From assembly GCF_030691135.1 (NCBI RefSeq), contig NZ_JAUYFA010000052.1, positions 1-64,000 on the forward strand: a stretch of 64,000 nt of DNA, read 5' to 3'. The notes under the pieces were generated by a model. It made no database searches and was not told the origin of the DNA. It saw nothing but the letters and a program-made list of their open reading frames with translations. The stretch comes from Phreatobacter sp. (GTDB lineage: Bacteria > Pseudomonadota > Alphaproteobacteria > Rhizobiales > Phreatobacteraceae). Of the stretch, positions 18,075-26,000 are shown piece after piece. Position 1 is the stretch's first letter. The number at the start of each line of letters is the position of its first letter. The position numbers and the translations under genes were made by a program.

Positions 18075-18746
18075 ATGGTCGTCATGCCACTGCCGATGCT
18101 TTCCCTGCGTTTTCTCGCGGCCTGTGCCATCGCCGCCACCTGGCTCGGCGCACCGGCCGCAGCGCGGGAACTGGTCCCGCTGGACGCGTCCTCGCCGGCC
18201 GCGCGGCCGCTGGTGGACCGGCTGCGTCAGGGCGGTCTCGTGCTGTACTTCCGCCACGCCGATACCGCCGGAATGCCCTGCGACAGCTCCTATCGGATCG
18301 GTGACCGCGCCGGACAGCGCAACATCTCGGCCCGGGGGCGCGAGCAGTCCCGCCGCATCGGCGCAGCCCTGCGCGCCCTCGGCATTCCCGTTGCCTTTCC
18401 GGTCCTCGCGGGTCCCGTCTTCCGCGCCAGGGACACGGCGGAAGAGGCCTTCGGCGCCGGGCAGGTGGCCGTCATCGACGGACTGACGGCCGACGATTTC
18501 GCCGGGTCGCGCCTTGGCTGGGTGCTCTCCGAACATCGCCGGCTGATGGCCGACCCGGTGCCGGCCGGCGCGAACCGCATCCTCGTCGGTCACCGCACGC
18601 CGGCGATGATGCTCTTCGGGGAGGCGGCCGGCGGCCAGGCCTTTCCGGAGGGATCCGCCATCGTCATGGAGCCGGCGCCGGCTCCGCGCCTCCTCGGTGT
18701 CCTCATGCCTGCACCGATTCCCGGCGCCGGCTTCCACAATTGCTGA
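18075..18746 (+). CDS. Secreted histidine-phosphatase superfamily protein
   Basis: A 223-residue exported protein: the N-terminal hydrophobic stretch FLAACAIAATWLG, then APAAA, looks like a signal peptide. It has the branch-2-like histidine phosphatase core: YFRHADTAG at about 58-66 aligns with the catalytic RHG motif, with Ala-Asp replacing Gly, and VGHRTPAMM holds the second His. SARGREQSRRIGAALR is the usual helix after the motif. The role is unknown; such proteins are often annotated only as phosphoglycerate-mutase-like. It precedes arsR by 73 bp, but arsR appears to have its own operator. Confidence 0.75.
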   Translation: MVVMPLPMLSLRFLAACAIAATWLGAPAAARELVPLDASSPAARPLVDRLRQGGLVLYFRHADTAGMPCDSSYRIGDRAGQRNISARGREQSRRIGAALRALGIPVAFPVLAGPVFRARDTAEEAFGAGQVAVIDGLTADDFAGSRLGWVLSEHRRLMADPVPAGANRILVGHRTPAMMLFGEAAGGQAFPEGSAIVMEPAPAPRLLGVLMPAPIPGAGFHNC

Positions 18747-18758
18747 CCCACACTCCCG

Positions 18759-18780
18759 TATTTCGAGAAATTTCAAAATA
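18759..18780. promoter_or_regulatory. Candidate ArsR operator upstream of arsR
   Basis: An AT-rich imperfect dyad (TATTTCGAGAA followed by ATTTCAAAATA; 8 of 11 positions pair) ends 39 bp before the arsR start. Its first 8 bases, TATTTCGA, recur in the site at 19173, upstream of the flavoprotein gene. The two sites make an ArsR autoregulation and target pair likely. Confidence 0.55.
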
Positions 18781-18819
18781 GATGTTGACGCTGACCGGAA
18801 GCGGCGGCAGTCTGCGGCC

Positions 18820-19140
18820 ATGGACATTCTGACCCAGGCGAACCGGCTGGAAGCCCTCGGCAACCCGACCCGCCTTGCCATCTATCGGGCGCTGGTGCGG
18901 GCCGGTCACGCCGGCACTCCCGTCGGCAAGCTGCAGGACGCCATCGGCATCCCGGCCTCGACCCTCTCGCACCATCTCGCCAAGCTCTGCGCCTGCGGTC
19001 TCGCCGGCCAGACGCGCGAGGGAACGGTGCTGCGCTGCCGGGCGCACTACGACGTGATGGAACAACTCGTCGCCTTCCTCGCCGCCGAATGCTGCGCGGA
19101 TGCCATGACGGCGCCGTGCGAGACAACCACATGCGGATGA
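18820..19140 (+). CDS. arsR: ArsR-family metalloregulator
   Basis: A 106-residue winged-helix repressor of the ArsR/SmtB family. The recognition helix is in IPASTLSHHLAKLCACGL (about 44-61). Cysteines lie at 57, 59 and 73, with a C-terminal group at 91, 92, 100 and 105 (ECCADAMTAPCETTTCG). A vicinal Cys pair plus a nearby Cys at the C-terminus is known for arsenite or trivalent organoarsenical sensing in AfArsR-type proteins. It probably represses itself and the flavoprotein-MFS-copD genes through the two dyads beside it. Confidence 0.9.
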   Translation: MDILTQANRLEALGNPTRLAIYRALVRAGHAGTPVGKLQDAIGIPASTLSHHLAKLCACGLAGQTREGTVLRCRAHYDVMEQLVAFLAAECCADAMTAPCETTTCG

Positions 19141-19172
19141 AGCGGGATGCGGACCGGGGACATCCGGCATTT

Positions 19173-19194
19173 TATTTCGAAAATTCCGGAATGA
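19173..19194. promoter_or_regulatory. Candidate ArsR operator upstream of the flavoprotein gene
   Basis: An AT-rich site beginning TATTTCGAAAATTCCGGAAT lies in the 69-bp gap between arsR and the flavoprotein gene. It contains the small palindromes TTTCGAAA and TTCCGGAA and shares TATTTCGA plus a following AAATT with the site at 18759. Confidence 0.5.
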
Positions 19195-19209
19195 TAAAAG
19201 GAGCAGGTG

Positions 19210-20559
19210 ATGAGAAACATGACGATGCATGACGGCCTCCCGGTCGTGGTGATCGGTGCCGGCCCGGTCGGCCTCGCTGCGGCGGCCGAACTGGCGGAGC
19301 GCAACATCCCCTTCCGGATCATCGAGAAGGCACCGGCCGCCGCCGGCGCGGTGTCCGCCTGGGCCCATGTGCGACTGTTCTCGCCATGGCGGTTCAACGT
19401 CAGCGATGCCGCGGCCCGGCTGCTCGCCGAAACGGGCTGGCGCCGCCCGCCGGAGGATGTCCACCCCACGGGTGGCGAACTCATCCGCGACTATCTCGCC
19501 CCGCTGGCAGCCCATCCGGCCATCGTGCCGCACCTGCAGACGGATGCCGAGGTCGTCGCCGTGGCGCGGGCCGGTACCGACCGGGTGCGCGATGCCGGCC
19601 GCGAGGCGCGTCCTTTTCTCGTCCGCCTCCGTTCAGCGGCCGGCGAGACGGAGATGCTCGCCCGTGCCGTGATCGACACCTCCGGCACCTGGTCGCATCC
19701 CAACCGCGCGCTCTCGGGCGGGCTCGGAGCGCTCGGCGAGACCGAACCGGCCGTCGCCGCCCACATCGCCTATGCGATGCCGGACGTGCTGGGGCAGGCG
19801 CGCGCGCGATATGCCGGCCGCCGTGTCGCCGTCCTGGGGTCGGGCCATTCTGCCATCGGAACCCTCCTCGATCTCGGGCGGATCGCCGCCGAAGCCCCGG
19901 GCACGTCGATCGTCTGGCTCTTGCGGGCCGACAGCGTCGAGAGCGCCTATCGCAGCGGTGCCGATGACCAACTGGCCGAGCGCGGCGCCCTCGCCACCAC
20001 CATGGGCGGCCTCGTCGCCTCCGGGCGCATCGCGGTGCGCACCGGCATCCGCGTCGCGCGCCTCGCGGCGGCGGAGGGGGCGCTGGCCATCGTCACCGAT
20101 GGCGGCGATCGCCTCGAGGTCGACGAACTCGTCGTCGCCACCGGCTTCCGCCCCGATCACGGCCTCGCCGCGGAACTGCGCCTCGCCCTCGATCCGGCGC
20201 TGGAATGTCCGGTGGCGCTCGCCCCGCTGATCGATCCGAACCAGCACTCCTGCGGCACGGTGCGCCCGCATGGCCATGCCGCTCTCGCCCATCCGGATGC
20301 CGGGTACTTCATCGCCGGCATGAAGAGCTACGGCCGCGCGCCGACCTTCCTGATGGCGACGGGGCATGAACAGGTCCGTTCGATCGTCGCGCATCTCGCC
20401 GGTGACGACAGGGCGGCCGCCGACGTCCGGCTGGTGCTGCCGGAGACGGGCGTCTGTTCCACCGACCGCATCGGCGGCGCGACGACAGAGCCGGGCAAGG
20501 CGCAATCCTGCTGTGGGGGTGGAACCGCCGCGGCGCGCGTGCTGGAAACGCAGGACTGA
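19210..20559 (+). CDS. FAD/NAD(P)-dependent oxidoreductase of the arsR locus (ArsO-like)
   Basis: A 449-residue flavoprotein. VVVIGAGPVGLAAAAELAER (about 12-31) is an FAD dinucleotide-binding motif, and RRVAVLGSGHSAIG (about 203-216) is a second, NAD(P)-binding one. ELVVATGFRPD is the ATG-type motif of two-dinucleotide-binding oxidoreductases. The C-terminal tail holds Cys residues (GVCSTD, QSCCGGG) that could bind a soft metalloid. The start at 19210 is used because AAGGAG lies 6 bp upstream. Related flavoproteins occur in ars operons (ArsO-like). The substrate, possibly an organoarsenical, is inferred only from context. Confidence 0.75.
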   Translation: MRNMTMHDGLPVVVIGAGPVGLAAAAELAERNIPFRIIEKAPAAAGAVSAWAHVRLFSPWRFNVSDAAARLLAETGWRRPPEDVHPTGGELIRDYLAPLAAHPAIVPHLQTDAEVVAVARAGTDRVRDAGREARPFLVRLRSAAGETEMLARAVIDTSGTWSHPNRALSGGLGALGETEPAVAAHIAYAMPDVLGQARARYAGRRVAVLGSGHSAIGTLLDLGRIAAEAPGTSIVWLLRADSVESAYRSGADDQLAERGALATTMGGLVASGRIAVRTGIRVARLAAAEGALAIVTDGGDRLEVDELVVATGFRPDHGLAAELRLALDPALECPVALAPLIDPNQHSCGTVRPHGHAALAHPDAGYFIAGMKSYGRAPTFLMATGHEQVRSIVAHLAGDDRAAADVRLVLPETGVCSTDRIGGATTEPGKAQSCCGGGTAAARVLETQD

Positions 20560-20618
20560 GGCGCGGCGGCCCCGGATTGACCGGGGCCGCTTTCCGCTTT
20601 CAGCATCCCGGCATCATC

Positions 20619-21815
20619 ATGCGCGCATCGTTCCCCTTCATCATCTCCGCCCTCGGCCTCACGCAGATCATCTCCTGGGGCACGATCTTCTACGGCATCT
20701 CCGTGCTGGCCAAGCCCATGGTGGCCGAGCTCGGCTGGAGCTTCACCTTCATCTTTGCCGGCTTCTCGCTGTCGCTGCTCGTCGGCGGCATCGTGTCGAA
20801 ACCGGTGGCGCAGCTGATCGAGCGGCGCGGCGGACGATATACCCTGACGCTGGGCTCCATCGTCGGCGGCATCGGCCTGCTGATGCTCTCGCAGGTCAAT
20901 GATCCGGTGGTCTATATTGCTGCATGGATCGTGCTCGGCTTCGCCTCGCGCCTGACGCTCTATGACGCCGCCTTCGCCATGCTGGTCGAGATCTACGGCA
21001 TGCGGGCGCGCCGGCCGATCTCCGTCCTGACCCTGTTCGGCGGCCTCGCCTCGAGCATCTTCTGGCCGATCTGCCACTATGCCAACGAGGCCATCGGCTG
21101 GCGCGGCGCCTGGATGGTCTGTGCCCTGGCCGTGCTCGTCATCTGCACGCCGCTGCACCTGCTGCTGCCGCGCTTCGGCACCCCGATCGGTGGCAGCGAG
21201 GGCAACGGGGCCGGCGAGTCCGATCCGGAGCCGCTGGTTCCGGCGGCACAGCGCTCCTTCGCGATCCTGATGCTCACCATCGCCATGGCGGCCAATTCCT
21301 TCATCACCACCGCCCTGTCCGTCCATCTCATCCCCGCCGTGGTGGCGATGGGCATGGGGGCGGCCATGGCGGTGTGGATCTCGTCGCTGCGCGGTGTCTT
21401 CCAGACGCTCGGGCGTCTCGCGGAGATCATCTGGGGCCGCAATCTCGATCCCTTCCTCTTCGCCAACATCTCCACCGGCGTGATGGTGCTGGCCTTCCTG
21501 CCGCTGGCGATCGGCGGGGTCGGCGTGCCCTATTTCTTCGCCTTCAACGTGCTCTTCGGCATTTCTGTCGGTCTCGCCACCATCGTGAAAGGGGCTGTCC
21601 CCCTCGTCCTCTTCGGCAAGAGCGGCTATGCCGGCGTCCTCGCCTCCATCGCGACGCCGGGCCTGATCGTCACCGCGGCGGCGCCGACCGCCTATGCCGC
21701 CGTGCTCGATACATCGGGTCCCGTGGCGGGTTTCTGGCTGCTCTTCGTCATCGCCATCCTCTCCTTCTCGGCGACGGCGGCCCTTGCATGGAGGTTCCGC
21801 CGCAGCCCAATCTGA
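20619..21815 (+). CDS. Major facilitator superfamily transporter
   Basis: A 398-residue, 12-helix MFS protein. It begins MRASFPFIISALGLTQIISW, and helix 2-3 carries the MFS loop region (KPVAQLIERRGGRYTL). A hydrophilic central loop (about 185-215) separates the two six-helix halves. It follows the arsR-linked flavoprotein by 59 bp. MFS pumps such as ArsK (trivalent arsenicals and antimonite) and ArsJ are known in ars operons. No GAPDH gene is present, which argues against ArsJ. An upstream TTG in frame at 20577 is an alternative start, since no strong ribosome site precedes either. Confidence 0.82.
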   Translation: MRASFPFIISALGLTQIISWGTIFYGISVLAKPMVAELGWSFTFIFAGFSLSLLVGGIVSKPVAQLIERRGGRYTLTLGSIVGGIGLLMLSQVNDPVVYIAAWIVLGFASRLTLYDAAFAMLVEIYGMRARRPISVLTLFGGLASSIFWPICHYANEAIGWRGAWMVCALAVLVICTPLHLLLPRFGTPIGGSEGNGAGESDPEPLVPAAQRSFAILMLTIAMAANSFITTALSVHLIPAVVAMGMGAAMAVWISSLRGVFQTLGRLAEIIWGRNLDPFLFANISTGVMVLAFLPLAIGGVGVPYFFAFNVLFGISVGLATIVKGAVPLVLFGKSGYAGVLASIATPGLIVTAAAPTAYAAVLDTSGPVAGFWLLFVIAILSFSATAALAWRFRRSPI

Positions 21816-21831
21816 CCCCGGGGAAGCGGCG

Positions 21832-22734
21832 ATGATTCTCGAGTTCTGGCAGGGGGCGGGCGATCCGGTACGCGGTGTGGCGGTGCTCGTGCGGGCCATC
21901 GCCACGGCGAGCGCTCTGGGTGCGGCCGGCGCGGCGCTGTTCCTCGTCTTTCTCAGCGAGAGGCTCACCTTCGAGGAGGCCCGCGCCGCCCGGCGCTGGC
22001 TCGTTCTCTTCGTCGCTGTCGCCCTCGTTTCGAGCGCGGCTCTCTGGCCCTTCCGCGCGGCTGCGCTGACCGGCGTCGGTGCGGGCATGGGCCGCTGGCA
22101 ACTCTACCCCGAGATCGCCCGCTCGCCCTTCGGCGATGCCGCCTTCACCCTGCTGGCCGGTCTCGCCCTGCTGCTCTTCGCCCGCGTGCGGACCGCATGG
22201 GGAGCCGGGCTGGCGACGGCCGGCGCCCTGCTGGTCTGCCTCGCGCCGGCGCTCGCAGGTCATGCGGGGGCTCATGGCCGTCGTCAGGAACTGATCGCCC
22301 TCAGCCTCGTTCACGGCGCCGCAGCGGCCTTCTGGTTCGGCAGCCTGTTTCCGTTGCGCAGCGTTGCCCGGCGGCGCGACCCGCGCACGGCGTCCGAGAC
22401 CATTCTCGCCTGGTCCCGCTTCGCCATGGTCTTCGCGGGTCTCGCTGTCGCGACCGGGGTTGCCCTGGCGCTCGTCCTCGCCGGCTCGCCCGCCGCCCTG
22501 GTAAGGACCGGCTATGGCTGGGCGGTGCTCGCCAAGACCGCCCTCGTCGGCGCCATGGTGCTCGGCGCTCTCGCCTGCCGATTCAAGCATGTCCGCCTGA
22601 TGCAGCGCGGCGACGTTCTGGCGGGTGAGGCCTTCCGCACCTCCTGCGGACGGCAGATCCTCTTCGCGCTTCTGATCTTCTACGCGACGGCCGAGCTCAC
22701 GGCAGCCGACCTGCCCGTCGCCGCCGGCCGTTGA
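21832..22734 (+). CDS. copD: CopD-family copper resistance/transport membrane protein
   Basis: A 300-residue membrane protein with about eight helices, of the CopD family, whose members take part in copper uptake or handling in the inner membrane. LAGHAGAHGRRQELIALSLVHGAAAAFWFGSL (split around 140-170) holds the conserved His residues, and RTGYGWAVLAKTALVG is the family motif near the C-terminus. It starts 16 bp after the MFS stop behind GGGGAAG, so it is the last gene of the arsR-linked operon. Its usual partner CopC is absent. Confidence 0.85.
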   Translation: MILEFWQGAGDPVRGVAVLVRAIATASALGAAGAALFLVFLSERLTFEEARAARRWLVLFVAVALVSSAALWPFRAAALTGVGAGMGRWQLYPEIARSPFGDAAFTLLAGLALLLFARVRTAWGAGLATAGALLVCLAPALAGHAGAHGRRQELIALSLVHGAAAAFWFGSLFPLRSVARRRDPRTASETILAWSRFAMVFAGLAVATGVALALVLAGSPAALVRTGYGWAVLAKTALVGAMVLGALACRFKHVRLMQRGDVLAGEAFRTSCGRQILFALLIFYATAELTAADLPVAAGR

Positions 22735-22738
22735 CGGC

Positions 22739-23506
22739 TCAGGCGCCCACCAGCATTTCGAGGCCCCGGTCGGTCAGCGCTTTTGCCAGCGCCTTTGTCG
22801 GGCGCTGGTCGACGATGATCCCGGTGGCGGCATCCGCGCCCTCGATACGCACCGGAGTCTCGCGCTCGATGGAGCAGGAATCGACGAGGAAATAGGCGCG
22901 CTTGGCTGCGGCGATCATCAGCTTGCGCTGTTCGGCCCAGACGCGGCTGAAATCCGTCGGCTGACCGTCGGCGGCCATGCCTCCCACCGCGATGAAGGCG
23001 ATGTCGACGCGGTAGTTGCGGAGCATGGCCATGGTGTCGATGCCGACGGCGCCGTCGCTCGCCGCATCGACTTCACCGCCGAGCATCACCACCCGAATAC
23101 CGGGCACCTGGGAGAGCAGGGCCGCATTGGCGATGCCGTTGGTGATGACGGTCAGGCGGGACTTGCCGGCGAGGGCGGAGGCCACTGCCAGCGCGGTGGC
23201 GCCGGAATCAAGCAGCACGACGCTGCCGTTCTCGACCAGCGCCGCGGCGGCGCGGGCAATGGCCGAACGGCCGGAGGGATTCTCGGCGATCCGCGGCATC
23301 TGGGTCCGGTTGTCGCTACCGCGCTGCGAGGCGCCGCCATGCACGATGGTGACCTCGCCGCGATCGGCAAACAGCTTCAGGTCGCGACGGATCGTCTCTC
23401 GCGAGACGTCGAGCGTGGCGGCGAGTCCGGAAACCGTGACCGTGCCGGCTTCCGCAAGCATCATGCGGATGCGATCATGCCGGGTGATGGCAAGGGGTCT
23501 GGACAT
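22739..23506 (-). CDS. DeoR-family transcriptional regulator
   Basis: A regulator of about 255 residues with an N-terminal DeoR helix-turn-helix: RHDRIRMMLAEAGTVTVSGLA, then DVSRETIRRDLKLFADRG, the diagnostic signature. The C-terminal DeoRC sensor domain (related to phosphosugar isomerases) includes LLDSGATALAVASAL and VITNGIANAALL, which bind a sugar phosphate. The start at 23506 is chosen for the family N-terminus; an ATG at 23539 is possible. It converges on copD with 4 bp between stops and is divergent from rppH-pgi. A sugar-phosphate ligand would fit control near pgi, but this is inference. Confidence 0.88.
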   Translation of the reverse strand: MSRPLAITRHDRIRMMLAEAGTVTVSGLAATLDVSRETIRRDLKLFADRGEVTIVHGGASQRGSDNRTQMPRIAENPSGRSAIARAAAALVENGSVVLLDSGATALAVASALAGKSRLTVITNGIANAALLSQVPGIRVVMLGGEVDAASDGAVGIDTMAMLRNYRVDIAFIAVGGMAADGQPTDFSRVWAEQRKLMIAAAKRAYFLVDSCSIERETPVRIEGADAATGIIVDQRPTKALAKALTDRGLEMLVGA

Positions 23507-23588
23507 CGCGTTGAGGTTCCCTCCTCGAGTGTGTGTCATGATACCAATGACCATGTCCGGGAGGGGCAATTCATGCGTGTTTATACGT

Positions 23589-24134
23589 ATGCGCGGTGCT
23601 GACGCAGCCTACAGGTCCAATGTCGGGATTGCTCTGTTCAATGCGCAGGGCCTGGTTCTGATCGCCCGCCGCATCGGCGACGATGGTCCCGAGGTCATCT
23701 ATCCCGGCTTCGAGTGGCAGATGCCGCAAGGGGGAACCGACCCCGGTGAGGACCTGGAAACGGCAGCACGGCGTGAACTCTACGAGGAAACGGGTGTGAC
23801 CTCGGCCCGGCTGCTTGGCCAGCTCCACCAGCCCGTCGCCTATGACTGGCCGCCCTATCACGGCCCGCCGCACCGGCTCGGCCGCTGGCGCGGTCAGAGC
23901 CAGGTCTGGTTCGCCTTCCGCTTCGCCGGCGCCGACAGCGAGATCGACCTCACCTCGCCGCAGACGGGAGAGGCGGCGGAGTTCGATGCCTGGCGCTGGG
24001 AGCGGCTGGCGGTCCTTCCCGCGCTGGTCGTGCCCTACAAGCGGCAGGTCTATGCGGCGGTGGTGGACGGTTTCGCCGGTTTCGCCGGGCCTTCCGCTGC
24101 AAACCACGATCGGATCGTGCCCGCTTCCGGTTGA
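23589..24134 (+). CDS. rppH: RNA pyrophosphohydrolase (Nudix)
   Basis: A 181-residue Nudix hydrolase of the RppH/NudH type, which removes pyrophosphate from mRNA 5' ends and starts RNase E decay. It opens with YRSNVGIALFN, and the full Nudix box is GGTDPGEDLETAARRELYEETG (G-x5-E-x7-R-E-x2-E-E at about residues 45-67). The downstream WLP-like region PPYHGPPHRLGRWRGQSQVWF is typical. An in-frame GTG at 23577 could also start. A 9-codon frame, ATG at 23573 reading MRVYTYARC, overlaps the beginning and has the better-placed ribosome site (GGGAGGGG). Confidence 0.9.
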   Translation: MRGADAAYRSNVGIALFNAQGLVLIARRIGDDGPEVIYPGFEWQMPQGGTDPGEDLETAARRELYEETGVTSARLLGQLHQPVAYDWPPYHGPPHRLGRWRGQSQVWFAFRFAGADSEIDLTSPQTGEAAEFDAWRWERLAVLPALVVPYKRQVYAAVVDGFAGFAGPSAANHDRIVPASG

Positions 24135-24170
24135 TCATGATGTGGTCACGATGGCCGACGATGGTCGCTC

Positions 24171-24213
24171 CGCCTGCCGTATTTCGCCTGCCATACTTCG
24201 CCTGCCGCCTGCC
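24171..24213 (+). repeat. Short tandem repeat before pgi
   Basis: The unit CGCCTGCC plus a 6-base spacer (GTATTT, then ATACTT) is repeated, followed by two more CGCCTGCC/GCCTGCC units. This gives about 2.5 copies of a 14-bp repeat just upstream of the pgi start. It may reflect slippage; no function is evident. Confidence 0.6.
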
Positions 24214-24228
24214 GATGGACCTTCCTTG

Positions 24229-25869
24229 ATGACCGATGCCGTCACCCGCGCCTTCGAGGCGCTCGAAGCCAACCGTCGCGCTTTGATGGTGATGTCGCTG
24301 CCGGAAATGTTCGACGAAGATCCCAGGCGGTTTGAGCGTTTCTCCCTGAAGCTCGGCCCGCTGCTGATGGACTGGTCGAAGACGCGCGTCTCGGCGACGA
24401 CGATGCGGCTTCTTGTCGACCTCGCTGCGGCTGCCGGTGTCGAGGGCAAGCGCGACGCGATGTTCGCCGGCGAGCGCATCAACGTCACCGAGGATCGTGC
24501 CGCCTTGCACGTTGCGCTCCGCAACCTCTCCGGTGCGCCCATGCTCACCGACGGGCGCGACGTCATGCCCGAGGTCGCGGCCGAGCGTGAGCGGTGCTTC
24601 GCTTTCGCCGAGGCCGTGCGCACCGGCGCGCTGCGCGGTGCCACCGGCAAGCGCTTCACCGCCATCGTCAACATCGGCATCGGCGGCTCCGACCTCGGGC
24701 CGGCCATGGCGGCCCATGCGCTGGCTCCCTATGTCCGGCGCGGCCTCGCCATCCGTTTCGTCTCCAACGTCGACGGCGCCCATATGGCGGACACGCTGAA
24801 GGGCCTCGATCCCGCGCGCACGCTTTTCGTCGTCGTCTCCAAGACCTTCACGACGGTGGAGACCATGACCAATGCGCAGACGGCGCGAATCTGGGTGGCG
24901 CAGGCCCTCGGCGACGGCGCTGTCGGCCATCATTTCGCGGCCGTCTCGACCAATCTGTCCGCCGTCAACGCCTTCGGCATCGCCGAGGCCAGCATGTTCC
25001 GCTTCTGGGACTGGGTGGGCGGGCGCTATTCGGTGTGGTCGGCGGTCGGACTCGCGCTGATGATCGCCATCGGGCCGCGCCAGTTCACGGCCTTCCTCGC
25101 CGGGGCGGAGCGCGTCGACCAGCATTTCCGCACCGCCCCCCTGAAGCGCAACATGCCCGTCGTCATGGGTCTCCTCGGCCTCTGGCACCGCAACGTCTGG
25201 GGCTATTCCAGCCATGCGGTGCTTCCCTACGACCAGCGGCTCGCCCGCCTGCCGGCCCATCTCCAGCAAGTCGACATGGAGAGCCTCGGCAAGGGCGTGA
25301 CGCTCGCCGGCAAAGCGGTGACGCGGCCGACCGGACCCATCCTCTGGGGCGAACCGGGCACCAACGGCCAGCACGCCTTCTTCCAGCTCCTGCACCAGGG
25401 CACCGAAGTCGTGCCCTGCGACTTCCTCGTCGCCGCCTCGCCGCACGAGCGCGGCCGCAAGCATCACGACCTGCTGATCGCCAATTGCCTCGCCCAGAGC
25501 CAGGCGATGATGCGGGGCCGCAGTTTCCAGGAGGCACGCGACCAGTTGATCGACCGCGGCATGGGCAAGGCCGAGGCCGAACGCCTTGCCCCCCACAGGG
25601 TCTTTCCCGGCGATCGGCCCTCGACCACCTTCCTCTACCGCAAGCTCGATCCGGCGACGCTCGGCATGATTGTCGCGCTCTACGAGCACAAGGTCTTCGT
25701 CATGGCCGCCGTCCTTGGCATCAACGCCTTCGACCAGTGGGGCGTCGAACTCGGCAAGGAACTCGCGACCCGGCTCGAGCCGCTCGTCGCCGGCCGCAGC
25801 ACCGATATGTCCGGGCTCGATTCCTCCACCGCGGGGCTTCTGGCGCAGTTGAAGAAGCTCAGGGTCTGA
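24229..25869 (+). CDS. pgi: Glucose-6-phosphate isomerase
   Basis: A 546-residue isomerase interconverting glucose-6-phosphate and fructose-6-phosphate. Both family signatures are present: [14 protein letters not shown] (about 264-277) and [10 protein letters not shown] near residue 504, which contains the catalytic Lys. [18 protein letters not shown] and [15 protein letters not shown] bind the phosphate. The start [17 protein letters not shown] is the first methionine that fits family length. An in-frame extension far upstream overlaps rppH and is not used. It lies 94 bp after rppH on the same strand. Confidence 0.95.
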   Translation: MTDAVTRAFEALEANRRALMVMSLPEMFDEDPRRFERFSLKLGPLLMDWSKTRVSATTMRLLVDLAAAAGVEGKRDAMFAGERINVTEDRAALHVALRNLSGAPMLTDGRDVMPEVAAERERCFAFAEAVRTGALRGATGKRFTAIVNIGIGGSDLGPAMAAHALAPYVRRGLAIRFVSNVDGAHMADTLKGLDPARTLFVVVSKTFTTVETMTNAQTARIWVAQALGDGAVGHHFAAVSTNLSAVNAFGIAEASMFRFWDWVGGRYSVWSAVGLALMIAIGPRQFTAFLAGAERVDQHFRTAPLKRNMPVVMGLLGLWHRNVWGYSSHAVLPYDQRLARLPAHLQQVDMESLGKGVTLAGKAVTRPTGPILWGEPGTNGQHAFFQLLHQGTEVVPCDFLVAASPHERGRKHHDLLIANCLAQSQAMMRGRSFQEARDQLIDRGMGKAEAERLAPHRVFPGDRPSTTFLYRKLDPATLGMIVALYEHKVFVMAAVLGINAFDQWGVELGKELATRLEPLVAGRSTDMSGLDSSTAGLLAQLKKLRV

Positions 25870-26000
25870 GACGGCGGAGCTGATGGCCTGACGAGGGAAG
25901 ACCTCTCGGCCCTCGGCGTCATGGCCAGGACGAGCCCGGTCATGACGCTTTGGGGTCGGCGTCGTGTCCGCGACGCCCTCAAAAACCGCCGATCTGGCCC

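Noticed and set aside
20619-21815. MFS gene as ArsJ (arseno-phosphoglycerate exporter)
   Set aside because: ArsJ works with a dedicated GAPDH gene, which is not present in the locus.
24171-24213. Tandem CGCCTGCC repeats before pgi as a regulatory array
   Set aside because: Only about 2.5 copies with variable spacers, directly before the coding start; slippage is the simpler explanation.
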